A DNA stretch of 60,000 bases. Source: Owenia fusiformis (lineage: Eukaryota; Annelida; Polychaeta; Sabellida; Oweniidae). The translations under genes were made by a program, and so were the position numbers. Where the stretch lies: the NCBI GenBank assembly GCA_903813345.2, contig CAIIXF020000003.1, forward strand, positions 11,548,931 through 11,608,930. Direction: 5' to 3'. Of this stretch, positions 54,301 to 60,000 are shown piece by piece (positions within the stretch are counted from its first letter, which is position 1; each line of letters starts with the position of its first letter). The notes beneath the pieces were generated by a model that saw nothing but the letters and a program-made list of their open reading frames with translations, did not search any database and was not told the DNA's origin.

Positions 54301-57300
54301 ACTGTAATATACTGGTTATAATATACTGTAATATACTGTTTACAATATGCTATATATTGTATATCTATATTCAGATATGTGCTGATAAGACAAGGACCCA
54401 AACAAGAAAAACAGAGAGAAAATTATCACAAATCAAAGAGCAAAATGGAATCCATCTTATTAACCTAGCATATTACCAAACAATAATCAGATAGTGGTGC
54501 TAGTTTGCTATTGAATCTGAAACAAGACACACAGTGATAAATATCGCACTTTGAAGAGGAAAGTCACTATGTAATTTACCCAGGATACCCAAAACATAAT
54601 CAAATCTTGGCTAGTCTGCTCTTGCATCTGTGAAAATTTCAAGTTAAAAGGAAAAGTGGTTGTCCTGGAATATAATGATTGCAAGATTTATGGAAAATCA
54701 CAAAATGGAGACCAAGTAATTTAACCAGCAAAATTGATAAATAAACTTACTGCTGCCCTGCATTTGAGCAGAAATTCGTAGTTTTCCTCATAATCAAGGG
54801 GTGGCTGGCCAGAGGGCCTTACAGACATATCAGTCGTATTTGCGGATGATGAAAAATGGTCCAAACCATTTAACTCTATGGTTCTTGATGGTAATACTGC
54901 TGGGAGAGAGTAAGTAAAAGCTGGGGCACTTGTTGAATATGGAGTTGCTTTCAGTGATTTCACTAAATAACTTGTAAGGACATCTTCACGGAATTTGATT
55001 GCAGTTTGATCGTCATAGTTCTCTGTCCATGTCGGAGATATCTCCTGTCCTGTACTACTTGTGACAACAACTTCCACAGTGACTAGATTTCCTGTTCTTT
55101 GTGGGGAACCATTGTCTCGGGCAGAAACTGTAAATGACAATGTTTGCCCACCCTGGAAAATATAATGATTAAGCTATCACAAATAGAATGTTTGTAAATA
55201 AAGTGAACGCAAGATCATCTTAGAACCAAACATTTTACTTTTCCCTGCCTTTTTTAGGATTTTGGGGTTTCTTTTTATTTTCACATGCCCTGGCTGCCAT
55301 TTCTGAGAAAAGAAGTCAACTCATTTTTAAATATCTATTTTCCTTGTCCCATATAATGTAACAAAAGAAATTAAAGGGTCAATATGTCACACACAAAAAG
55401 GTCAAATCTCATGCTTTAATGATAATAAAGTACATGGTTGTATATAACTTACTACTCCATTAACACTGTTTTGAAGCGTTATCCATCCACTGCTAGAATC
55501 AATAGTAAAATAGTTTCCTTGTTGACTAGTTATACTGTAGGTCACCTGGCCATTGTTGCCTTCGTCCAGATCTGTTGCGAGGACACGAAGTACTCTCGTA
55601 CTGGTTTGATGATTTCGAGAAATCGCAACCACATATTCTTCACGTTGATCAAATACAGGATCATGATTATTCACGTCACTGATTGTAACAAAAAAGAAGC
55701 AACTAGCGGAAAGTCTTGGGCGCCCAAAATCTTCAACTCTTGCAGTGACACCATGTTTCGTTCCTTCACGCCTTTTAAAAACTTGAGCAGTGGTGAGGTT
55801 ACCATTGAGACTAGTGATTCTGAATCGTTCATTTTCACCACTTGGTATGACAAGGGAGTACTCAAGTCTGCCATTGTCTCCAACATCAGAGTCAGTTGCA
55901 GTAAGCTATAATTAAAAAGTAGTATTATCACTAAGATTTTCAGAAAAACTTTGCACTCATGAGTATTACCATGAAGGTGTCTCGAATACTTGAAAATCTT
56001 CAAAAAAGAATAATTAGAGTCAATCAAAACTTTGAATGGCCTAAGACTTTGCAGACCAATTTTATCAAAACTTGAAGACTTCAAACATACTCACAGTTGC
56101 ACATTACTGAACAATGAAGAGGAAAAATAAGGTCAAAAATAAAAAGTTTCAATATTTTTACCAGTGCATTTTAATCCCATTGAAGTCCAGGATCAAATTG
56201 GAAATGCATTTTTATAATTTACCTGCATGACCCAGGATCCTATTGGTTCATCTTCTTTCACAGATGGAGCATAATTAGCGCAATTAGGGAACCTTGGGGG
56301 TGTGTTCAAGCCATAGATTTCCACGACAATGTATCCTTCCCCTGTCAGTGGGCTACTGCCACTACAACAGGATCCATCATCCCTAGCAGTAATATTAAGA
56401 TAGTAGTAACCGATAGTGTCAGAAAGAGGTTGACGTGTCGTCAAGTGTCCTGTGTTAGGATCCAAGTTGAACGTTGTTGGGCTATTTGAAGCTGAAATAA
56501 TACAAATATCGAGATAAATATACAGGCATTAGGTAGAATGATGTCATTCAAGAACTTATCCCAGGTGTGATGAAAGAGAGGTTAGTGCTGTGCCAAAACA
56601 TTTAATATTCAGACATTGTTCAATTGAAGGTGAAATTACAAATAAATTATTTAGACACACTTCAAAATGACAGCCTCTCTTATTCTAAAATGTTACAAAA
56701 GGGTAACAGTTTTCACAGACACCCAATGTGTTACGAATGACACTGGCTATATATTTCCACCACTTCTTGGTGGTGTGTCTTAAAAATCCTAATTCACATT
56801 TTTGTCAATTACTTACATCTGATTTCATAAGTTATCCTATCTCCATCTAAATCATATGCCTGTAATACTGCCACTAATGTGCCCCGGGGTGCCTGTTGGT
56901 TTAGTCTGATGGTTTGCTCTGGAGGGACAAACTGTGGTGCATTGTCATTCTCATTCCTCATGTTCACCTAACAAACATTAAAATTTGTCATTGAGAATAT
57001 CACTCACAAAATTGTTTTTCCTACTGACAATAGATATACTGTGGTGCATTAATTAGTTAAATGGTTAATAAAGAATCAGATCTACAGGGTGGGATGGGAA
57101 ATAATTTAGTTCATTTTAGTTAGTCCCACCATTTAGATAACAAGCAGCTTTTCAGAATATTGCTTCCTGATTTGCAGGTGAACTACATGTATGTTGGTTG
57201 CAATTTCCCCCCTACCCTTATAGCTCAGTACCTCTGCATTTAATACAAGGCATTAACATGCAAAATGGCACCACCTATCATTTGTTACAGACACCAAACA

Positions 57301-60000
57301 CCAACCACAAAATGCCGACCATCAAACACCATCCATGATAAAGCAATATGTCACTACTTCGAGTGGTGGTGACATAAAAACATGAAAATACCTATGTACA
57401 TGTCACACATTTAAAACGTAAAAACAATAAAGATAATGTTAAATTCATGCAATGAGCTTTGTGTCTCATTGAATCCATTAACAATCAATGGACCCTTGCG
57501 CATGTATTATATTCTCCTTACCTGGACCATGGTGGTAGCTGTCCTTGGGTTTGTTGGGGCACTGTCAGTCACTCCTATATTCAACTGATACATGTGAAGG
57601 GGGGTCAGGTCATAGTCAATCATACTACAAAAAGAATGATAATGTATCAATATTTATCCTGAAAATACATCAAAAAAATCTACAATTGCCCTTTACTCAG
57701 GATTATAATGCAAAAAGTATCTTGTCTCTCTTATAATCATGAGTGATCAATATAAGCTTTATGGTCCCATGTTTTGTAACTTTTTCAAGTTAGTATCCTT
57801 AAAGGGTAACGCATATCGTTTAGCAAATCGAATGCTCATTTCTGATGTTGCTCACTGTTTCACAGAGGCGAGGTCGTTGCGTCAACACCTTTAACTGTTA
57901 TATATCATTATAGATCGTCACACATAGATTTTTGTTTTGACACATTTATGGATAAAGTTTCAGGATCTTCTATTTGTGTATTATAAATAAGGAAAAAATG
58001 ACATCTAAATTTCCCAGTTCTCAGTTGGCATATGAAATATCCTCCAAATGAAACAAAGCAGTTCTTATACAAGGATTTATATTGGCTGTTGTACATGCAT
58101 TCTTTAAACAATCACTCTCTCAATAATGTTTCCAGAATCCTTACAAACGGGTTACTTTACTCCAAGACAATTTCAATGAAATGGATTTTACAAAACTTCC
58201 CTTATTTCTTCAAAATAAACTGATCCAGTTGACTAGCCTGGATCCGCCATATTGTTTTTATACGGGAAGCTTATCGGAACCCTTTAAGCCAGAATTTGCC
58301 ACATGCATAAATCATGTTAGCTAATGCTTTAACAAACACATGCATTGTGCATACTCTAAAGGTGTCAAGTATTAACCGGTTAACCGCCGATAATGCCTTG
58401 ACCGGTCTGTGTTTTTATGGGCGGTTAGTTGACCGTGTATAATTCTGTTATTTCCCGCGCTTATTTTGCATGCTAATCCGTTTGGTTTTATGGTGTCAGT
58501 TTCACGTAAGCTACTCATACATGTCATAAGTCCGACAACTCCTTACAAACATCCAATCAGCAACTTTAATCCCTGCCACATTGCTTTCCCGCGCTTACTT
58601 TGCATTTTAATCTGTTTGGTTTTCAAGCGTCAGTTTCATGTGAGCTACTCATACATGTGATAGGTCTGATAATTCCTTACAAACATCCAATCAGCAACTT
58701 TAATCCCTGCCACATTGCTTTCCCGCGCTTACTTACATAGAATAGAGTAAAGCTTGACGAACGTAAAAAATAAACGCCGATATATCATTTTTCAATTTTT
58801 TTCAACTTTCAAGATCGAAGATGAAGATTTCATTTGAAATTATCAGTTCAAATTTCCCGCCGGTTAACCGACTTTAACCGGTAAAAACTCCCGGTTAACC
58901 GGTTAATGCTCAAGCGGTTAATTGACACCACTAGCATACTCTCGTTATTCGTGTATGTATGATTCCAGTTTCTAGCTAGAATATTACGATGGCAATATTT
59001 ATACTTACGTTTTAGTAGTTATAATTCCAGCATTATCCTCTGTTTTGATTGAGAAGTTTCCATGATCCATTGAGTACACAAGTTGTCCATTTAACCCGGA
59101 GTCAATGTCTTTGGCAGATACTGAAATGTTCAAAACATTAATGCTTTAGGACATGTTCATGTAAGGGAATACAATGTATACAGAATTTTATCATATACAG
59201 TAGATACAATGTATTGGAATTTTCATAATTGGGATAAGTGTGCAGGTTTTCAACTTTGGGTTAAAATATGCAGGTTGTTGTCATCAATACTGTAATACAT
59301 TGCAGTATTGTTGCTCTTGCTAAATGTGCAGTTTTTTTACATTGAACTAAAATATGCAAATTGCCCAGAATAATTGCTCTTTGCTTTAAGCTAAAAAGTT
59401 TCATGCAATATTTGTCCCCACAAATTCAAATTTGCTGTCAAATATCTGATTAATGCATTCGCACCTTGCATAACTGTTGAGCCAACACCTACAGTCTCCA
59501 GTTGGTCATCTTTCACATATGTAGCAAGTTGGAAGAATGGGGCATTGTCATTAATATCCTGTATGTTCAGTGTCACCTATTAGCAAAAATAAATATAAAT
59601 ATTAAGTAGGGCAAGGTGCTAAGAATTTCAAGGAGATCTCAAAACACCTCTATAAATTTAAGTTGGCTATCTCCATGAACTAGGATAACAAATGTGCTTC
59701 TCACATTTTAAATTGTGGGAACAAATTGTGTATGAAGCTATTTGACCATTTGACAATTGTCAAAGTGTTTCAAGGTGTGTTGCACAAAGATAGATGTACT
59801 TATTGCTAACATACCTCTACTGTACCAGTTACTTCTGACTCACAATTTCCCCATGAATTACAGGGTCTTTCTTTAGCATAGGCCCTGAATCTGTATTGCC
59901 AGGGTCCGGTCTCGTAATCCATTCTTTTCAGCACAGTGACCGCTCCTGTGGCACTGTTAACACTAAAATCCTCAGAAGTTGTGTTGAATTCTGATTGGAT
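22913..60000 (-). CDS. CadN: CadN-like type III classical cadherin, 3' 40 exons (5' end beyond window)
   Basis: Single-pass adhesion receptor that should bind neighbouring cells through calcium-dependent cadherin repeats and link to actin through catenins. Read on the minus strand, 40 exons with GT-AG borders were placed. Using one of the three alternative exons gives 38 exons; with the 27464-27588 alternative they sum to 7,329 bp, exactly 2,443 codons with the stop, so all phases agree. Domain order: about 14 cadherin repeats (DxNDNxP calcium motifs), membrane-proximal non-chordate region, EGF, LamG, EGF, LamG, EGF, EGF, transmembrane helix, cytoplasmic tail ending in the classical catenin motif ([17 protein letters not shown]). 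This order is that of insect CadN; vertebrate N-cadherin has five repeats and no EGF/LamG. The start codon, signal peptide and first repeats lie beyond base 60000. Exon coordinates are in the block entries and may be off by a base. The symbol reflects family membership, not a proven ortholog. Confidence 0.95.
25060..25145. repeat. Short GGTGGTACTAACAATGA tandem array in a cadherin intron
   Basis: Three to four imperfect copies of a 25-30 bp unit containing TGGTGGTACTAAC, about 90 bp from the donor of alternative exon C. Confidence 0.7.
25234..25355 (-). CDS. CadN: Alternative exon C: second half of last EGF domain and outer half of transmembrane helix
   Basis: 122 bp, phase 2 in and phase 1 out, acceptor TTATTTAG and donor AT|GTAAGT. 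It encodes [13 protein letters not shown], a short spacer and a hydrophobic run ([15 protein letters not shown]) that continues in exon 24273-24386. It is the most divergent of the three in the EGF part, with a tryptophan after CTSG, yet keeps both cysteines and all splice signals. Its tail ([10 protein letters not shown]) resembles exon A ([10 protein letters not shown]) more than B, hinting that A and C are the closer pair. Together with A and B it forms a three-member mutually exclusive cluster. Confidence 0.85.
25924..26098. mobile_element. MITE with CAGTAGAACC ends (pogo/Tigger-like), intronic
   Basis: CAGTAGAACCCGC at 25924 is mirrored by GGTTCTACTG ending at 26098. The interior has short AAGTGGAACACCTC repeats near both ends. 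A TA precedes the left end; the right flank is TG. It sits between alternative exons B and C. Confidence 0.7.
26543..26673 (-). CDS. CadN: Alternative exon B: second half of last EGF domain and outer half of transmembrane helix
   Basis: 131 bp, phase 2 in and phase 1 out, acceptor TTTTACAG and donor TT|GTAAGT. It encodes [13 protein letters not shown] and a spacer with [10 protein letters not shown], then a hydrophobic run ([16 protein letters not shown]) that joins the same downstream exon as exon A. The cysteine pattern matches exon A, but the juxtamembrane spacer is longer and differs in sequence. The phases make it a substitute for A or C rather than an additional exon. Intact borders and open frame argue against a dead copy. 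Confidence 0.9.
27464..27588 (-). CDS. CadN: Alternative exon A: second half of last EGF domain and outer half of transmembrane helix
   Basis: 125 bp, enters in phase 2 and leaves in phase 1, with acceptor GATTTAG and donor CT|GTAAGT. It encodes [13 protein letters not shown], completing the EGF domain begun in exon 27944-28063, then a spacer and the start of a hydrophobic helix ([15 protein letters not shown]) finished by the shared exon 24273-24386. Two further exons downstream have the same borders, layout and phases. Because the length leaves remainder 2 on division by 3, using two of them together would shift the frame, so they should be mutually exclusive. Drosophila CadN has alternative exons at this position (exon 18 pair, EGF/transmembrane). 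Which form is used where cannot be told. Confidence 0.9.
27944..38947 (-). CDS. CadN: CadN-like cadherin, non-chordate membrane-proximal region with EGF and LamG domains (exons 24-34)
   Basis: Exons: 38670-38947, 38152-38277, 37048-37232, 36597-36787, 35985-36178, 35263-35502, 34035-34230, 33577-33776, 32963-33236, 29156-29351, 27944-28063. The first two and part of the third form the region found only in type III cadherins (non-chordate classic cadherin domain), with paired cysteines [15 protein letters not shown]. Then come EGF-1 ([12 protein letters not shown] to [12 protein letters not shown]), LamG-1 ending NGCIKNV, EGF-2 (CGGNGTC to [12 protein letters not shown]), LamG-2 ending [12 protein letters not shown]-3 ([10 protein letters not shown] to CGCQEGY) and the first half of EGF-4 ([12 protein letters not shown]). 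Exon 37048-37232 uses the donor at TTTTA|GTAAGT; a weaker upstream donor would break the frame. Type III cadherins are often cleaved in this region, but no cleavage site can be shown here. Confidence 0.94.
28143..28851. mobile_element. Non-autonomous element with ATCCCAACGAAC inverted ends, intronic
   Basis: ATCCCAACGAAC at 28143 is mirrored by GTTCGTTGGGAT ending at 28851, with a CGGACGGACGGA stretch before the right end and AGCGGCCATTTTGAA motifs inside. A related right end is found at 5670-5712 and 10770-10795 inside the large element. It lies in the intron before exon 27944-28063. Confidence 0.75.
29352..31001. other. Intronic sequence without recognised features
   Basis: Intron between exons 32963-33236 and 29156-29351. 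AT-rich, with a TACA microsatellite near 30000. Nothing coding is seen. Confidence 0.5.
31002..31371. mobile_element. Element with perfect 24-bp inverted ends plus adjoining hairpin, intronic
   Basis: The 24-bp arm at 31002-31025 (begins TTATAACATACCTATGATG) is perfectly mirrored at 31231-31254. Directly after it, 31261-31298 pairs with 31335-31371 (TATGTCACTATCGTGGCA) as a 37-bp-arm hairpin. The same pairing of inverted-repeat element and hairpin occurs at 20514-20930. Confidence 0.65.
31500..32930. repeat. Four-copy tandem repeat (326-362 bp spacing) ending in ACAG/ACGG microsatellite, intronic
   Basis: The anchor GAAAATAGGCGAGCTTTTG recurs near 31684, 32046, 32372 and 32721, each after an AAATGGCGGCCATTTT palindrome. 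The array ends in ACAGACAG/ACGGACGG and a GTGAGC...GCTCACCATGTGAGC motif, abutting the donor of exon 32963-33236. Probably the body of a non-autonomous element. Confidence 0.8.
34285..34850. repeat. 21/63-bp minisatellite in a cadherin intron
   Basis: About nine copies of a 63-bp unit made of three 21-bp variants of ACCTCCCAATCTGAA. It starts beside AGTAAAACCTGTGTATA (34266), the end motif of the pogo-like MITE family, so it probably grew inside such an element. The long minus-strand open frames here are repeat translations. Confidence 0.9.
37330..37690. repeat. Degenerate GTACTGAAAAATGTACTGAA tandem array, intronic
   Basis: Roughly eight imperfect units of 35-45 bp alternating GTACTGAAAAATGTACTGAA with AAGTACAAATTTAAG. 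Lies in the intron between exons 38152-38277 and 37048-37232. Confidence 0.8.
38413..38535. repeat. GGACAACTCGGACCCA minisatellite, uninterrupted copy
   Basis: Seven imperfect 15-17 bp units, starting AGGTAACTGGACAACTCGG and ending CAACTCGGACCACTTTTTG. The second copy (49562-50517) has the same start and end but carries a LINE at CAACTC. Confidence 0.9.
39240..43044 (-). CDS. CadN: CadN-like cadherin, membrane-side cadherin repeats (exons 16-23)
   Basis: Exons: 42823-43044, 42160-42410, 41678-41919, 41058-41200, 40560-40820, 40047-40256, 39562-39676, 39240-39418. They encode about five cadherin repeats with well-kept calcium motifs: [30 protein letters not shown] and a variant [10 protein letters not shown]. 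Intra-repeat motifs ([19 protein letters not shown]) are also present. The last repeat opens with [13 protein letters not shown], closely like the final repeat of insect CadN (DPDDWD followed by DKxF), which supports the CadN assignment. The intron before exon 16 is the largest seen, 7.5 kb (43045-50566), and is packed with repeats. The conserved motifs sit where expected, so this block is probably complete. Confidence 0.94.
39741..39915. repeat. Decayed pogo-like MITE fragment, intronic
   Basis: Starts ACAGTAAAACCTGTGTATA and contains GTGTTCACTAGACAGGTGTT repeats, like the fragment at 12507-12660. No matching right end. Confidence 0.55.
43416..43651. mobile_element. GGCGTAGCCAG MITE (hAT-like ends), intronic
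   Basis: CATAGGCGTAGCCAGG at the left is mirrored by CTGGCTACGCCACTG at the right; the interior matches the degraded copies at 5197-5457 and 10323-10561. A lone end lies at 46776-46815. End sequence suggests hAT, but no clean 8-bp duplication is visible. Confidence 0.7.
43888..43963. mobile_element. Miniature ACCCT...AGGGT element, copy 1 (76 bp)
   Basis: 76 bp from ACCCTGCGTGCAGAG to AATGCAAAGGGT. Flanks TGTTTTACGAT and AGTTTTATGAA match at 8 of 11 positions. The interior can form a short stem CACTAA / TTAGTG. Confidence 0.75.
44814..44943. repeat. 130-bp palindromic element, intronic
   Basis: Starts TGGTCACATTTG and ends AAATGTTACCA; inner arms TGAGTATTTTGTTCA / TGAACAAAATACTCA are perfect around a 16-bp loop. 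The arms carry CGGCGC/GCGCCG. Confidence 0.8.
45002..45083. mobile_element. Miniature ACCCT...AGGGT element, copy 2 (82 bp)
   Basis: 82-bp copy with left end ACGCTGCGTGCAGAG and the same right end. Flanking 11-mers GGGGAACTATT and AGGGTACTATA match at 8 of 11 positions. Confidence 0.7.
45349..46097. repeat. Spaced tandem duplication in the large intron
   Basis: 45349-45533 and 45850-46097 are diverged copies of one segment (shared GGAAGTGTACCAACATCACC and GATCATCTAACAGTCTAAAA). The second carries the 55-bp miniature element. Confidence 0.85.
45998..46052. mobile_element. Miniature ACCCT...AGGGT element, copy 3 (55 bp) with perfect 11-bp duplication
   Basis: 55-bp copy lacking 21 bp of the centre of copy 1. 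Both flanks are ACAGAAGAGAT (45987-45997, 46053-46063). The paralogous segment near 45485-45500 shows the site without insertion (GATTACATAAGAGATCATC). Confidence 0.85.
46100..49561. other. Large-intron sequence without recognised genes
   Basis: Part of the 7.5 kb cadherin intron. Holds a GGCGTAGCCAG end (46776-46815) and several C- or G-runs. No exon with cadherin motifs is found. Confidence 0.5.
49679..50329 (+). mobile_element. 5'-truncated non-LTR retrotransposon (LINE) 3' end with poly(A)
   Basis: 651-bp insert in the sense orientation on the plus strand. It ends with AATAAA (50292-50297) and a run of about 20 A, and is flanked by AACTC on both sides, allowing for overlap with the A-run. 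It joins the host repeat at CAAGACAACTC on the left and ACTCGGACCACTTTTT on the right. The uninterrupted host sequence is at 38505-38535. Truncation to the last few hundred bases is usual for target-primed reverse transcription. Confidence 0.88.
49713..50183 (+). pseudogene. LINE reverse-transcriptase C-terminal fragment (zinc-binding zf-RVT-like)
   Basis: 156-codon open frame inside the LINE remnant. Toward its end it has [20 protein letters not shown], the C-x2-C...H-x-F-x2-C pattern of the zinc-binding domain that follows the reverse transcriptase in many LINEs; a W-K-I-L-H-G-I-Y-P motif precedes it. The frame is probably open further upstream within the insert; the ATG is arbitrary. Polymerase and endonuclease domains are missing, so it cannot move on its own. 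Confidence 0.8.
50567..60000 (-). CDS. CadN: CadN-like cadherin, upstream extracellular exons 1-15 (cadherin repeats)
   Basis: Exons in transcription order: 59815-60000 (partial), 59465-59576, 59009-59120, 57522-57624, 56817-56967, 56223-56491, 55453-55905, 54751-55152, 53966-54154, 53558-53732, 53032-53178, 52659-52777, 51829-52011, 50900-51051, 50567-50724. They encode roughly nine cadherin repeats. Linker calcium motifs seen: DINDNAP (exon 2), ENDNAP (exon 5), DVNNHDP (exon 7), DVNNKIP (exon 9), DINDHSP (exon 15). Several repeats have degenerate calcium motifs, for example LNTPPRF in exon 6 and STGQEISP in exon 8, a feature also seen in long invertebrate cadherins. The repeats typically span several exons, so most exon borders fall inside domains. 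Introns hold MITEs and short repeats (53231-53343, 57247-57389, 57799-58287, 58357-58933). Confidence 0.93.
53231..53343. repeat. Dispersed TGTCACCACC repeat, copy 2
   Basis: Starts AAGGCATTATCATGCAAAAT, has ATTTGTTACAGACGCCAACT and ends TGATGACATAAAAACGAAAT; same family as 12705-13215 and 57247-57389. In the intron before exon 53032-53178. Confidence 0.75.
57247..57389. repeat. Dispersed TGTCACCACC repeat, copy 3
   Basis: Starts AAGGCATTAACATGCAAAAT and ends GTGGTGACATAAAAACATG. Intronic, between exons 57522-57624 and 56817-56967. Confidence 0.75.
57799..58287. mobile_element. TTAA-flanked MITE, copy 2, intronic
   Basis: TTAA at 57799-57802 and 58284-58287 bracket AGGGTAACGCATATCG ... CGGAACCCT. 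Shorter than copy 1 (21888-22467), which has an additional segment around TATAAAAGGCCCGATCCCGG. Same orientation as copy 1. Confidence 0.8.
58357..58933. mobile_element. hAT-type MITE with 8-bp target duplication, intronic
   Basis: Ends TAAAGGTGTCAAG and GACACCACTA are inverted repeats (rich in TTAACCGGTTAACC inside) flanked by identical GCATACTC (58349-58356 and 58934-58941). The interior has a 134-bp direct repeat (58453, 58587, partial at 58721) starting TCCCGCGCTTA. An 8-bp duplication is the hAT hallmark. Confidence 0.88.

Noticed and set aside
22913-60000. Vertebrate-type N-cadherin (CDH2) or Flamingo/CELSR identity
   Set aside because: CDH2 has five cadherin repeats and no EGF/LamG. 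CELSR proteins have a seven-helix membrane domain and no catenin-binding tail. The order here and the [12 protein letters not shown] tail fit type III CadN.
1-60000. tRNA, rRNA or other standard RNA genes
   Set aside because: No tRNA-like cloverleaf with A/B box pair or rRNA segment was recognised by eye; a covariance-model scan would be decisive.

Overview
The window is nuclear genomic DNA from an AT-rich, repeat-rich animal, most likely a marine invertebrate. The evidence is a large gene with many introns encoding a type III (CadN-like) classical cadherin, a single-exon class A GPCR, dense MITEs and minisatellites, and a truncated LINE. The phylum cannot be fixed from the sequence alone.

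Layout. (1) 1-16 kb: gene-free repeat DNA. A mariner-type inverted-repeat element lies at 94-634. A 9.7 kb element at 1263-11004 has inverted ends and a perfect 9-bp target duplication, and contains internal tandem duplications and nested elements. (2) 16.4-18.0 kb, + strand: a rhodopsin-like receptor, adenosine-receptor-like in several places. A 29-bp minisatellite has grown inside its last codons and separated the body from what looks like the original C-terminal tail 510 bp downstream. Two copies of a hairpin repeat flank this gene. (3) 18-22.9 kb: repeats and the presumed 3' UTR of the cadherin. (4) 22.9-60 kb, - strand: the cadherin, entering from beyond the right edge. Forty exons are readable, and every splice phase closes. 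Any isoform made with one of three alternative exons has 38 exons; with the 27.5 kb alternative this gives 7,329 coding bases, or 2,442 residues in the window. Order: about 14 cadherin repeats, the non-chordate-type membrane-proximal region, EGF, LamG, EGF, LamG, two EGFs, a transmembrane segment, then p120- and beta-catenin-binding tails.

The most notable biology is in the cadherin. The second half of the last EGF domain plus the outer half of the transmembrane helix is encoded by three tandem, same-phase exons (27464-27588, 26543-26673, 25234-25355). Each length leaves remainder 2 on division by 3, so only one can be used per mRNA. This matches the position of the exon-18 alternatives of Drosophila CadN, but with three variants.

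The receptor (+) and cadherin (-) are convergent neighbours with no evident functional link. Cadherin introns, above all the 7.5 kb one at 43045-50566, carry most of the mobile elements. These include a 55-82 bp miniature element with about 11-bp target duplications and a LINE tail whose uninterrupted target sequence survives elsewhere in the same gene.
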